Shown here: piece by piece, positions 9,235 through 19,554 of the stretch
How positions within the stretch are numbered: the stretch's first letter is position 1
Layout of the letters: each line of letters begins with the position of its first letter
Origin: CAVWQV01 sp963757115
GTDB taxonomy: Bacteria; Pseudomonadota; Alphaproteobacteria; Acetobacterales; Acetobacteraceae
Direction: 5' to 3'
DNA: 64,000 nucleotides
NCBI GenBank assembly: GCA_963757115.1
Contig: CAVWQV010000011.1
Coordinates: 118,821 to 182,820, forward strand
Notes under the pieces: model-generated
Database searches by the model: none
The model's input: the letters and a program-made list of their open reading frames with translations, nothing else
What the model was told of the DNA's origin: nothing
Program-made: the position numbers and the translations under genes

Positions 9235-10058
9235 TGGACCTGAACACCATCACCACCGTCCGGCGCCCCAGGGCCGCCGAAGAGGTCGACACCTGGCGCG
9301 CCGGTGACGCCTGGCTGGGCGGCGGGACGTGGCTGTTCTCGGAGCCGCAGCCCGGCACCGACACGCTGATCGATATCGCTGGATTGGGCTGGACGCCCAT
9401 TGAGGCCTCGGCCGATGGCATCAGCATCGGCGCTACTTGCCGCATCGCCGAGATTGCGCATTTCCGCTCGCCAGATCCGGGGTGGCACGCGGTGCCGCTG
9501 TTCCGGGCATGCTGCGATTCGTTCCTGGCGTCCTTCAAGATCTGGAACACCGCGACGATCGGCGGGAATGTCTGCATGTCGCTACCGGCCGGGCCAATGA
9601 TTTCGCTCACGGCGGCTCTGGAGGGTGTGTGCACGCTGTGGCCGCGACATGGCCAGGCTCGTACCGTTCCGGTCGGGGATTTTGTCGTGGGCAACTATGT
9701 GAACGTGCTGGCGCCGGGTGAGCTGTTGCGCAGCATCCACCTCCCCGCCGCCGCACTGCGCAAGCGCTTTGCCATGCGCCAGCAATCGCTGACAAAGCTC
9801 GGCCGCTCCGCCGCGCTGATCATCGGCACGCACGCCCCAGGGGGCGAATTCCTGCTGACAATCACCGCGGCGACAGATCGCCCGGTGCCGTTACGCTTCC
9901 CCTCCATCCCGGCTGCGACCGCGCTGGATGCCGCGATCACCGCCATTCCGGAGGCCCGCTGGTTCGGCGACGTGCACGGATCCGCCCCCTACAAGCGCCA
10001 CATTACCCATCATCTCGCCGCGGAAATTCGTGCCGAACTCGAAAGTGCCGCCGCATGA
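9234..10058 (+). CDS. FAD-binding subunit of a xanthine dehydrogenase-family molybdenum hydroxylase
   Basis: A 274-residue protein with the flavin-binding loop AWLGGGTWLFSEPQ near residues 26-39 and the second flavin motif TIGGNVCMSLPAGPM near residue 108. It is the medium subunit that passes electrons from the iron-sulfur clusters to FAD. It ends at 10058, overlapping the ATG of the large subunit (ATGA overlap at 10055), so the two are translationally coupled. The C-terminal CO-dehydrogenase-like domain is shorter than in xanthine dehydrogenases but matches small FAD subunits of aldehyde or isoquinoline oxidoreductases. The frame is intact. Confidence 0.86.
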   Translation: MDLNTITTVRRPRAAEEVDTWRAGDAWLGGGTWLFSEPQPGTDTLIDIAGLGWTPIEASADGISIGATCRIAEIAHFRSPDPGWHAVPLFRACCDSFLASFKIWNTATIGGNVCMSLPAGPMISLTAALEGVCTLWPRHGQARTVPVGDFVVGNYVNVLAPGELLRSIHLPAAALRKRFAMRQQSLTKLGRSAALIIGTHAPGGEFLLTITAATDRPVPLRFPSIPAATALDAAITAIPEARWFGDVHGSAPYKRHITHHLAAEIRAELESAAA

Positions 10059-12785
10059 ACGATACCTCTAGTAGCGCGCCCTGCATCATCGACGGGCGGC
10101 CGGTCAGCGCGGAGCCGCGCCCCGGCCAGTGCCTACGCACCTGGTTGCGCGAGCAAGGGGCGCTCGGTGTCAAAAAGGGCTGCGATGCCGGGGATTGTGG
10201 GGCCTGCACCGTCTGGCTAGACGGCGAGCCGGTGCACTCTTGCGTGGTGCCGGCCTTCCGCGCGAGCGGAAAGCACGTCACCACGATCCAGGGGCTTGGC
10301 CAGGAGGGCTCGCTGCACCCGATGCAGCAGCGCTTCCTCGATGCGCAGGCGTATCAGTGCGGCTTCTGCACCGCCGGCATGATCATGACGGCCGCCTCAC
10401 TGACCGAGGAGCATTGCACCGACCTGCCGCATGCGCTGAAGGGCAATCTGTGCCGCTGTACTGGCTACCGTGCGATCGCGGATGCCATCGCCGGCAAGAC
10501 AGAGGCGCAGGAAGATGTAGCCGGCCACGCCTGCGGCGCGAACCTGCGTAATCCGCTCGGTAAGGCGATCGTCACCGGTCACGCGCACTATACCATGGAT
10601 CTGGCGCCGGACAATTCGCTGCTGGCCAATCTCCTGCATCTAAAGGTGCTACGCTCGCCGCACGCCCACGCGCGGATCACCCGGATCGACACCACACGTG
10701 CCAGGGCCCTCCCCGGCATCGTCGCGGTCTACACCTGGGAGGACGTGCCGCGTCGGCTCTTCAGCACCGCCACGCATGAGGATCATCTTGTCGATCCGGA
10801 TGACACCTACGTGCTGGACAACGTGGTGCGCATGGTCGGCCAACGCGTGGCCGCGGTGGTCGCGGAGACCGAAGGCCTCGCCGAGGCTGCCTGTCGCCTG
10901 ATCGACCTCGACTACGAAATTCTGCCCGCCGTCTTTGATCCGGAAGAGGCAATGAAGCCCGGTGCCCCGGTGCTGCACGAAAAAGGGCTCGACCGGAAGA
11001 GCAACGTTTACGCCGAGATTCACGGCGAGGTCGGCTCCGTCGCCGCCGGTTTCGCCGAGGCGGATGTCGTGCATGAGCGCACCTACTCCACCTCGCGCGT
11101 GCAACATGTGCATCTTGAGACCTGCGGCACCATCGCTTGGCGCGACGCAGCCGGGCGCCTGCACGTGCGCACCAGCTCGCAGGCGCCATTCATAGTCAAA
11201 CAGAAGCTCTGCCATATCTTCGCCCTGCCGGCGTCCGATGTGCATGTCTTCACCGAACGTGTCGGCGGCGGGTTCGGCGGCAAGCAGGAAATGGTCACTG
11301 AAGACCTGTGCGTCCTGGCAACGCTGGCGCTGGGCCGCCCGGTGAAGTGGGAATACACCCGCGAGGAACAGTTCATCGGTGCCACCACACGGCACCAGAT
11401 GACAACGCATGTGAAGCTGGGTGCGAAGCAGGACGGCACGCTGACCGCCATCCAGGTCCGGGTCGTTTCCAACACCGGCGCTTATGGCGGCCACGCCGGC
11501 GAGACGCTGGCCGCAGCGCTGGCGAGTCCGATCGTCGTCTACCGCTGTGTCAACAAGAAGGCCGATGGCTACGCCGTTTATACCAACATGGTGCCCGGCG
11601 GCGGCTTCCGCGGCTACGGGGCATCGCAGGGTACTTCGCTATCGAATGCGCCATGGACGAACTCGCCACCCGGCTTGGTCTGGATCCCTTCGTGATCCGC
11701 CGCCGGAACATGATCCGTCCCGGCGACTGGATGCAGTCCGTTTGGCACGAAACGTCCGAAATCGATTTCGGCAGCTATGGGCTCGATCAGTGCATGGACA
11801 TGGTCGAGACCGCCCTGGCGAGCGGCCGCGGCGCGGCAAAGCCCGACGGCGAGCACTGGCGCGAAGGCACCGGCATGGCCCTCGCGATGCTGGAATGCGG
11901 GCCGCCCACAGAGCACCGCTCCGGCGCCGAAATGAAGCTGACGGCCGGCGGGCGCTACCATCTCGCGGTGGGTTCGACGGAAATGGGCAACGGCTCGATC
12001 ACGTCGCACCGTCAGATCGCGGCGGAGCTGCTGGGCTGCGCGGCTTCGCAGATCGACATCATCAACGCCGATACCGACCGTGCCCCGTACGACACCGGAA
12101 CCTTCGCGAGCACCGGCACGGTGGTCGCCGGCAAGGCGGTCGCCGCAGCGGCCGAGGCGCTGCGCGAGAATATCCTGGACTACGTCGCCCGCAGCCGACG
12201 CACCGAACGGCACGCTTGCCGGCTCGACGGCAACGCGGTGACCTGCGGCAACCACCGCGTGCTGCTGCTGGATCTGCTTGATCAGGGTACCGGGCGGGGC
12301 ATCGCTTCGTTGTGTTCCGCAAGGCCTATCTGTCACCGCGCACGGTCGCCTTCAACGTGCATGGCGTGCGGCTTGCGGTACATCGGTTCACCGGCGAGAT
12401 CCGCATCCTGCACTCGGTGCACGGCGCCGACATCGGGCGGCTAATCAACCCGATGCAGTGCCGCGGCCAGATCGACGGCGCCATCGGCATGGCCTTCGGC
12501 TGGGCGCTGACCGAGAACATGGTGCATGACGAGCACGGACGGGTGGTGAACCCGAACCTGCGCAACTACCGCATCCCGGCCTTCGCCGATGTTCCGCCCA
12601 GCGAAGTCTACTTCGCCGACACCTACGATACGATTGGCCCGCTCGGTGCAAAGTCGCAGGGCGAGTGCGCGATCAATCCTGTGGCGCCGGCGATTGCCAA
12701 TGCGTTGGCAAACGCGACCGGAAGGTGCTTCGCCCACCTGCCATTTACGCCGGATCGCATCCACGCCGACCTGCCGTCGCAATGA
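10055..12785 (+). CDS. molybdopterin hydroxylase, 2Fe-2S domains fused to Moco subunit (two frameshifts)
   Basis: About 910 residues when repaired. The N-terminus carries a plant-type 2Fe-2S centre (Cys43, 48, 51, 63) and a second four-helix 2Fe-2S domain (Cys102, 105, 133, 135). The molybdenum domains follow, with GGGFGGKQE, MVPGGGFRGYGASQ and, near the end, GPLGAKSQGECAINP with the catalytic Glu of this family. The frame breaks near 11630 (GYGASQ to GYFAIECAMDELA, one base missing) and near 12300 (to VFRKAYLSPRTVAFNV). The fusion recalls Mop-type aldehyde oxidoreductases of about 900 residues, yet a separate FAD subunit lies upstream. Substrate unknown: an aldehyde or N-heterocycle is likely. 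The ABM membrane protein starts within its stop codon. Confidence 0.82.
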
Positions 12786-13731
12786 CGGACAGTCGGTCCG
12801 CCGGCGCGGTCACCATTGTCACGCAGACCCGCGTGCGTGCCAGCGGGACCGATGCATTCGCGAAATTCCAGGCGGCGATCAGCGCGGCGGTGGCAGAGCA
12901 GCCGGGCTTCATAGAACAATCGGTGCTGCCGCCCGATCCGCCGACCCAAGTGGATTGGGTGATCCTGCAACGCTTTGTGACGCCAGATGATGCGGTCGCG
13001 TGGCTGCGCTCTGACCGGCGGCGGGCGCTGCTTACGGAGATCCAGTCGGTGCTGGCCGGTGTGGACGACGTGCATCTCGTGCGCGACGCTGCAACGGGCG
13101 CCCTGCCGTCGCCCGTTGCCGCCGTCATCACCACACGGGTCAGGCCAGGGCGCGAGGACGAGTATCGTGCCTGGGAGCAACGTATCGCTGCAGCCCAGGC
13201 GAGCTATCCCGGCTTCCAGGGCTACCGGTTCGAGCCACCGATACCAGGCGTGCAGGAGAACTATGTCGCTATCCTGCGGTTCGAAAGCGAGGAGACACTG
13301 AAGGGCTGGATGGACGGGCCCGAACGGCAGGGCCTGCTTGAGCAGGCAAAGCCGCTTACGGACCATGTGCACGCTCGGATTGTGCGGTCCGGCTTCAGCC
13401 AGTGGTTCCCGGACGCGCACGCCCAGGCCCCGGCCTGGAAGATGAATATGGTTGTCCTGCTGCTGCTCTACCCGGTTGTCTTCCTGTTCGGATTATGGGT
13501 TCAGACGCCGATTCTGATGCGAGGCATGGGCCTGCCATTTTGGCTTGCCCTTTTCATTGGCAACGTGGCCAGCGTAATCATCCTCAGTTACCTGGTGCCC
13601 TGGGCAAGTATGGGCTTTCGTTGGTGGCTGAGCCCCCCCGCCCGAGCCAGAGTACGCGCAATGACTGGGCCGGCGCCGGTCTGATCGTTGGCCTGTACTT
13701 TGTCTTGATGCTTGTCTTCTCCCTGATGTGA
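12782..13731 (+). CDS. membrane-anchored double ABM-domain protein (frameshift in a C7 tract near the end)
   Basis: Starts at the ATG overlapping the hydroxylase stop. Two tandem antibiotic-biosynthesis-monooxygenase (dimeric alpha-beta barrel) modules fill residues 8-100 and 105-200 (FAKFQAAISAAVAEQPGFIE; EYRAWEQRIAAAQASYPGFQ). Two membrane helices follow (NMVVLLLLYPVVFLFGLWV and WLALFIGNVASVIILSYLV). As read the frame stops at 13684, but adding one C to the seven-C tract at about 13632 extends it to DWAGAGLIVGLYFVLMLVF, a third helix, with stop at 13731. The C7 tract makes an error in the sequence likely. Its tight coupling to the hydroxylase suggests a linked role, possibly binding or oxidising a related small molecule at the membrane. 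Confidence 0.72.
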
Positions 13732-13899
13732 TCTGCGCAATGCAGGCAAGCCAGAACCTGTGGCGCGAGTTTGGGACCGGATGGCGATGTGGGACGGCGC
13801 GATCAGGCCGTCGCCAGCCTATTGTCGTCATACGCGGTTGAGGCTGGAGTGGCCGCCAAAGTCACTCCGGAAGGCGATGTCTCTCATTGGAAGATTGGT

Positions 13900-15324
13900 G
13901 TGAGCCGTGGAGACGGTCATGCTGTGCGCACGCTGCCGCACAGCCATCCCGAGCGAGCGCAAGCCCCAGTGGCCGGCACAACGTATCGATCGCAAACGTC
14001 GGCCAGTCCCAGAAGCGCATGGGGCCGGATTTTTGCGTTATTGCTGAATATCGTTCTGTATCTCGCGTACCCGTCCGTGTCCCATGCCCAGACCGTAGCC
14101 GCTGCCCCCGATGCCAGCACAGCCATTGCGGGCAATCCGGGAGCGGTCAATGTCACTCCCGGCACTGGCGCACTGGGCCGCTGGCTCGGGCTGGGACCGG
14201 ACAGCGGCGTTCGGCTGGGCGGCGTGCTCGTCAGCAATGGAAACGTTCTCTTGTCTGGGGGTAGCCAACAGGGGGCGACGAGTTTCAACAACCTCCTGCT
14301 CCTTGATTTGGAGACCGATCTCGACAGGCTTGCGCAGATGCCAGGGGCAAGTTTTGGCGTCTCCGGGCTCCGCTTCGACGGGCAGCCGACGAATGCGCAG
14401 GCGGGCACCGTCACTGGCTACAACGGCCTCACAGGTGCACCACCGTTCGACCGCACTGAACTGTACGAGCTTTGGTGGCGGCAATCGCTATTTAGGGACA
14501 AGCTGATCTTCAGGATCGGCAAGATGGTGCCGACCTACGATTTTGGAAACGTAGCAAGACCGGTTCCAGTGCGAGATGATGCTTTGCGATTCCTGCTGTC
14601 ACGGGCCTCCTCTATACGCCAGTGTTCGTGAACCCGACCATCCTGGGTGCCATGCCCGGCTACTATAACTCGGCATGGGGCGTCATGGTGACCGCGGCAC
14701 CGAACGACCAGCTCTATGCCTCAGCTGGTGTCTATGATGGCAACGGTGCGAACGGTGTGCAGACCGGACTGCAGGTTGGTCCAACGATCAATGCCTACCG
14801 GTTTGGCATTGCCGAGCTTGGCGCGGCTTGGCTGCTCGGACCCGACCGCTTGCCCGGATCCTTCGGTGCAGGCGGCTGGAGCCAGACCGGAACACTCAGT
14901 CTGTCCACCCCAAGTGGTCTGATAACACAGAATGGCACGCATGGATTCTATGGGTTCGGTTCCCAAAGTCTATGGAGGGGCCAAACTATCGGTGACCCGC
15001 GCAGCGTTTCTGCGTTCGTGCAGGTCGGGGCGAACAATTCGCGGACGATGCTAGCGACTGGCTATGTTGGATTTGGTCTCACGGCATTTGGAGTCGTACC
15101 CGCTCGCCAGCTTGACTCTGTGGGTATCGGCGTTGCTTGGTCGAACTCTGAACCGGAATCAAGGCATCCGGCCAAGCGAAATCCTGATCCAGGGCTATGC
15201 CCAGGTCCACGTCTTTGGCACGGTCTTTCTGCAGCCGACGCTGACGGTGTCGCCGCAGCCAGCTGCGTTGGACACGCAAGGACCCGCCGTTGCGTTTACG
15301 CTTCAGTCGACGATTTTATTCTGA
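13900..15324 (+). CDS. OprB-type carbohydrate-selective porin (two frameshifts)
   Basis: The frame first gives a signal-like segment (FALLLNIVLYLAYPSVSHAQ) and then a mature region with LGLGPDSGVRLGG, NLLLLDLETDLDRLA and KLIFRIGKMVPTYDF, all familiar from OprB-type outer-membrane porins. The frame shifts near 14598, continuing with TGLLYTPVFVNPTILGAMPG, and again near 15145, ending GYAQVHVFGTVFLQPTL and a C-terminal Phe, the usual outer-membrane insertion signal. The start is unclear: GTG at 13900 follows GGAAG, but upstream in-frame starts exist. OprB proteins let sugars through the outer membrane. It follows the molybdenum hydroxylase genes but may have its own promoter. Confidence 0.75.
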
Positions 15325-15446
15325 TACCAATGGCATAGAAGTTGACCGTCGACGTCGACGCGGGGCGAAGCCGCACCGTCCACGGCTTGCGGTTTCAAAG
15401 CACAGTGGCTTCAACATGCCTTTGATCAGGGAAGGATTTCGTCGTC

Positions 15447-16130
15447 TTGCACCATCAGATCTCAGCCGCCCCAGGCTGTGCGCCCTGGCGGCAACCTACG
15501 GACGCAGACTTCACCGCGATCATACGCAACGAAAAGCCTCGTGTCGTCGACCGTATCCTTGAGGTTCTGGAAAAGGAGGTGGTTCCGAAGACCCTGGCCG
15601 GCGTCAAAGCCGGCAACAAGCTGTTTGGCGCAGCGATCCTCAACAAGTCGGACCTCTCGACGGTGATTGTCGCCACCAACACCGAAACGGGCAATCCGCT
15701 GATGCATGGCGAAGTTACGGCTATTCTCGCATACTACAACCTGCCGAAGGCCCAACGACCCGCTCCGGCCGATACGATCTTCGTTGCGACACACGAGCCC
15801 TGCCCGCTCTGCCTGTCCAGTATCACCTGGGGAGGTTGGGACAACTTCTTCTACCTGTTCACCTATGAGGATTCGCGCGACGCCTATGGCATCCCGCATG
15901 ACATTGTGATGCTGGAGGAGATCTTCCGCTGTCCTGATGGCAGCTACTCCGAAAAGAACCAGTATTGGAGCTCATGGGGGTTGCGACCTCTGATAGACAC
16001 CATGGCGGGCGACGAGCGGACGGATTTCAACACACGAGTCGCCGCTCTGAACCAGAGCTATGCCGAAATGTCAGACATATACCAGCAGGCGAAAGCCGCT
16101 GGCACTGGAGCGGACGTGCCGCTGAGATGA
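15447..16130 (+). CDS. nucleoside/cytidine deaminase-like zinc protein
   Basis: About 227 residues. The zinc-binding deaminase motif is complete: His87-Gly-Glu89 (MHGEVTAI) and Pro-Cys119-x-x-Cys122 (EPCPLCLSSITWGGW). The frame contains ATNTETGNPLMHGE, as in tRNA or nucleobase deaminases of the CDA superfamily. A C-terminal extension of about 60 residues is unusual for small nucleoside deaminases. The only in-frame start is TTG at 15447 with no clear ribosome-binding site; an ATG at 15416 in another frame (MPLIREGFRRLAPSD) suggests that the true N-terminus may be frameshifted. The substrate cannot be told. It marks the left edge of the degraded island. Confidence 0.7.
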   Translation: MHHQISAAPGCAPWRQPTDADFTAIIRNEKPRVVDRILEVLEKEVVPKTLAGVKAGNKLFGAAILNKSDLSTVIVATNTETGNPLMHGEVTAILAYYNLPKAQRPAPADTIFVATHEPCPLCLSSITWGGWDNFFYLFTYEDSRDAYGIPHDIVMLEEIFRCPDGSYSEKNQYWSSWGLRPLIDTMAGDERTDFNTRVAALNQSYAEMSDIYQQAKAAGTGADVPLR

Positions 16131-16467
16131 TCGAGATGCCCGTCCGCCACCTGGCGCTGCCTCCGGCCGCATGATGTCGGCACCGGGGAAACCAGCGCGG
16201 AACGCGCGCACCAACCGGCCGGTCTTTATCGCCGCGGCCTGACGCGGAGGTCTCGGCCAACGGACCCTGTCGCTGTCTCCGAACGTGACGGCCAGCAGCA
16301 GGTGGCCAGATTCCACCGGCGGCGGCACCTGCTTCCCACCATCGCTGTCGCCGCCCAAGCCGGAATCGTCGCGCCTCGCAAGTGCGCTTCTCGGACTTCC
16401 AAACAGCGGAGATGCCGCGCTTGACGCATTGCTGACCCGGTAGCCGCCTCCACGCCGTCAGGCTGCT
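16131..16467. other. no recognisable gene
   Basis: Between the deaminase stop and the end of the convergent small membrane gene I see only short frames without starts, motifs or hairpins worth naming. Confidence 0.4.
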
Positions 16468-16915
16468 CTAGACATGACCGAACTGCCGGCGCTCTTCGCG
16501 AACCGCTTCGGCGAAGTCCTTCAGCGGATCCACGCCTGTCCCGCTTTTGATGAGCTCTCGCAACTCGGGTACAGTCCGATTTGGCTCGAAGTAGGCGCCG
16601 GTTGTCGCCAAAAGAACCCGTTCGGCGCAGGCCACGATATTGGACGAAGAGATGGCACGCATGCGGCTGATCATGGCGTAGAGCGCGATAAGCTCCTCAA
16701 TCTTCGGCTCATTGACCACCAAGGCTTCGGCATAGGCTTTGGATGCCGCGACGATGAAGTCCTTGTAAAGGTCCTGTCGACGTGAGAGCTCGTTTGCTAC
16801 CTGTCCGGCTCTGGCCAGGGATCGTTGGTTCAGCCAGTTGGTCGATGCCTGATGTCAGGCCGCCGATCACGGAGCCAGCCAGCGCTGAGAGTGCCGAAAT
16901 GTAGGCTATATCCAT
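16468..16915 (-). CDS. conserved hypothetical protein with N-terminal membrane helix (one frameshift)
   Basis: ATG at 16915 starts MDIAYISALSALAGSVIGGL, a hydrophobic anchor. The frame shifts near 16845; the next frame gives STNWLNQRSLARAGQVANEL, DLYKDFIVAASKAYAEAL, KIEELIALYAMISRMRA and DPLKDFAEAVREERRQF with stop at 16468. About 149 residues in all. I know this general pattern (short anchor, then an all-helical domain with LYAMISRMR and YFEPN) as a widespread uncharacterised family, often found in accessory DNA. Function unknown. A single lesion could be an assembly error. Confidence 0.6.
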
Positions 16916-17301
16916 GTCGGTGCTGATCCTGCCTTACGCGCGGTCCCGGTATGTCTCGTGCGGTTTTGCAATCGTCATTCGACAACGCGCACTTCGCGGC
17001 GTCATCTAGATCGTCGTATTGGCCACTTTGAAGCGACTGCCGTGAGGGTGAAACCGATGCAGCTGGACATTGCCATCGCCCTTCGTATCGCCGGGCGCCA
17101 TTGTCGGAACAGCTCTATAGCGCCCGAGCGATGCTACGGGGCGAAGGCCACGATGTCTGGGAAGTGGTCGTGGAAAACCTTTCTGACCGTGGGAGACGAG
17201 AGCACTCCTGACATGGCGACCCGACGAGATGACGAGATGCGGCGTCAGACGTTTCGAATGGTCCGGTCCGGCCCGGATGGTGGTCAAGCTCCTTTACCTA
17301 C
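16916..17301. other. no recognisable gene
   Basis: The plus strand holds scraps of protein-like frame, such as RVKPMQLDIAIA near 17050 and LYSARAMLRGEGHDVWEVVV near 17115, which look like pieces of one small eroded gene. No intact start-to-stop frame or known motif was found. Confidence 0.35.
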
Positions 17302-17364
17302 GTGGTTACGGGCCTCGTCAAGCGCCGAGCCGAGTTGGCTGGGGAAATCGAGGCTACACAAACC
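17302..17364 (+). pseudogene. fragment of a small coiled-coil protein
   Basis: GTG at 17302 starts VTGLVKRRAELAGEIEATQT, the typical beginning of a widespread small helical protein (K-K-R-A-E-L-A-G-E-I-E-x-x). The normal downstream helix with its L-A-H-L-D-x-T-I-x-L-F motif is absent, so only the first 20 residues survive. Confidence 0.4.
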
Positions 17365-17789
17365 GACGGCAACACGTCGTCGAGAGCTGTCCCCAGGATT
17401 TTCCAGGGGCGACGGTATCGGCGGCAGATTGACTGTCACGGGCGGGGGGCCGCCGAAACTGGACGCGCCCTATTCGCACCGGCGTTCTGCGACCGGATGA
17501 GCTTCTGATCAACTGATCTCTGGAATGTGGTGCAGAAGTTTCGACTTTCGCATCGGGCGCAAACTTTATGGGCGTCGCGGGAACAGCGTTCGCCATCCTG
17601 CTCCCGGCCGATACCGCTTGATCTCTTTCGTCCGATCGCGCTCTCTGCGGTCTGCTTGCTTGCCTTCGCATTGGCTTGCAGAAAAGCTGAGCTGGTGTTT
17701 GATCCCGGCTTGAAGGCTGGAACCGTGCGCGACGGGAAGCGCGGCCCGCGTCTTGACGAGTTGCACGTGCCGCCATGCAGCCTCCCTTC

Positions 17790-18088
17790 GGGATCTGGCG
17801 CCGGATCGGGGAAATCGAGCGCTCGACCATCCGGGTCGGTGCTGTCGTCGAACGGAACCTCGGCAGACTTGCACAGCGCCGCAGAATCGCGCTGTAGGCG
17901 ACGTTGCGGACGATCTGCAGGAACCAGGCCTTCGCTGCAGCCGCCGCGGTAGGATTGAAAATGGGTGATAGCGCGAAGCACCGCATCCTGCACCACGGCA
18001 TCAGCGATAGCGGCATGCCGAGCAGCCAACGCGCCAGATTGTGGGCGGCCTCGAGATGGGGCAGAACGATCTCCTCGAGTGTCGCCGC
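17790..18088 (-). pseudogene. ECF-type RNA polymerase sigma factor, decayed
   Basis: Three frames on the minus strand join into a sigma-70 region 2 protein: ATLEEIVLPHLEAAHNLARW, then ADAVVQDAVLRAITHFQSYR (region 2.2-2.3), then AWFLQIVRNVAYSAILRR (region 2.4). Each step needs a frame change (near 18010 and 17945). The reading frame upstream of ATLEE is closed by TAG, and region 4 cannot be found in order. Family members recruit RNA polymerase to stress promoters. With at least two lesions and no start or DNA-binding C-terminus, this is a pseudogene. Confidence 0.62.
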
Positions 18089-18587
18089 CTAGGCCGATCG
18101 CTGCCGTGTTCTTGCCGCGGCAATTTCCGAGCCCGCGCATCGATGCCCCGAGATATAGCGTGCGATGGGGCGGTCATCCTAGAAGCTTGCCGGATTGACC
18201 ATGGCCTGAATGAATGGTCTGCCTTGCTCAACGATGATCTTGGTGCTGGGGTCGGCCTCCGTTTTATCTCCGCAAGCCGAAGACCGTGCCGCCCGAGCAA
18301 CTGCGCTCGCTGTTCCGCGCGACCAGCGTCACGCAGGTGCGCACCGACACCCCGCTTGCCACGCGGGGCGCCCGCGGCAGGGTCGAGAACGGACCCGTTC
18401 GCCACGGAACCGCCGCGCGAAGAAGTGTCGTGTTCAGCGCCCACAGCGGGGCGAGTAGCGGTTGCATGAACCATTCTACGAAGCCGACTGGCTCAGGGAT
18501 TACCACACAGGGTGACCTACATCACTATTCAGGTGAGATCGCGGCCGCAGTCTCTCAACCGCGCGGTCTCTGCTGCAGGAGGGCCAA
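18089..18587. other. no recognisable gene
   Basis: Both strands carry short frames of ordinary composition. IDHGLNEWSALLNDDLGAGV on the plus strand near 18200 looks protein-like but has no start, no continuation and no recognised family. Confidence 0.35.
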
Positions 18588-18677
18588 ATGCGATTTCGCG
18601 TTACGCGGGTCGTCCATATGACCGGAACAACTAGACGCGGCCGCTGCAGGATAGATCATCTGATCGTAGATGGCTAG
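18588..18677 (+). CDS. possible 29-residue peptide with strong ribosome-binding site
   Basis: ATG at 18588 follows GCAGGAGGGCCAA, so GGAGG stands 7 bases upstream. The frame reads MRFRVTRVVHMTGTTRRGRC and ends at TAG 18675-18677. It could be a real small basic peptide or the surviving start of a lost gene. No family recognised. Confidence 0.28.
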   Translation: MRFRVTRVVHMTGTTRRGRCRIDHLIVDG

Positions 18678-18772
18678 CCTATGCAGCTTCAAAAGCGGCG
18701 CACGATCCGCAACTCTTAGCAATCAATTCAGACTTGGGCCATCGCTCGTCGCGCAACTTCGGGAATTGAGAA

Positions 18773-19439
18773 ATGGCTGATCGATCAGAAGCGACCGGCT
18801 TCTCTGCATCCGATCTCCTCCAGCTCGCCCGCGTGTGCGACGCCGCATATCTGCGCGAAGCACGCCAACGACCGAGGCGCTTGGCATGACGTAAGTGTCC
18901 CAGAATCGGGGACGATGGCTGCCAGGTGCTCCTTGCCACCTGGGGCGGCTTCGCCGTGCTCGCGTTCCAAGGCACCCGCGTGTTGGAGCATGTTCTCGAT
19001 CCCAGAGGAATGGGACAACTTGGACGGCGCAATTGTCCGGCTCTCCGATGGAACCCGCGTTCACGGGGCTTCTGGAAGCACCTGGGTCGCGCTTTGGCCT
19101 CGGATCGCTCCACTGATCCCGGTTGGCCAGCCTCTATTACGGGCCACTCTCTCGGCGGTGTGCAAGCGCATCTAGCCAAAGCGCTGCTGCCTGCGGCTGA
19201 GATCGTGTCATTCGGAGCACCAAAGGGGGCGGACGACGCCTTTTGGAGGAAGCACTGCAGAACAGGCCCGCCTGTGCGGATCGTCTATGAGCATGACTTT
19301 GCACCGGCGTGGCCATACAACGGGGTTTGACGACCTGCCGGCTGAGATGCGCCGCGCCCTGATTATCTATGCCATGTCTGCGCATGGTGGGATGAGCCTA
19401 CAAGACGCCGGAGCAGCACCGCGTGCGCAACTTAGCTAA
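18773..19439 (+). pseudogene. class 3 lipase-like alpha/beta hydrolase, multiply frameshifted
   Basis: ATG at 18773 follows a GGGA-type site and opens MADRSEATGFSASDLLQLAR, which soon stops. Later pieces in other frames restore a lipase: AFQGTRVLEHVLDP, EEWDNLDGAIVRLSDGTRVH, FWKHLGRALAS, then the nucleophile elbow ITGHSLGGVQAHLAKALL and IVSFGAPKGADDAFW. The end reads FDDLPAEMRRALIIYAMSAH in yet another frame. At least four frame changes are needed. The GHSLGG serine elbow and the SFGAPKGAD stretch identify the family; lipases of this group cleave acyl esters. As it stands it cannot make a working protein. Confidence 0.68.
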
Positions 19440-19554
19440 CGAATCGTCTGAGTTCCTGTCCGCGAGCATCCACTCGCTAATCGGGCGCTTGTTCAGGGTT
19501 TAAACCATCGGGGACTGCGTTTGCATTGATGTGCAGCCCCCTTGATCGCAAGGC

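Noticed and set aside
18588..18677. Functional small peptide gene in the island
   Set aside because: The ribosome-binding site is strong, but with no conservation data and decayed surroundings it is listed only as a low-confidence feature.
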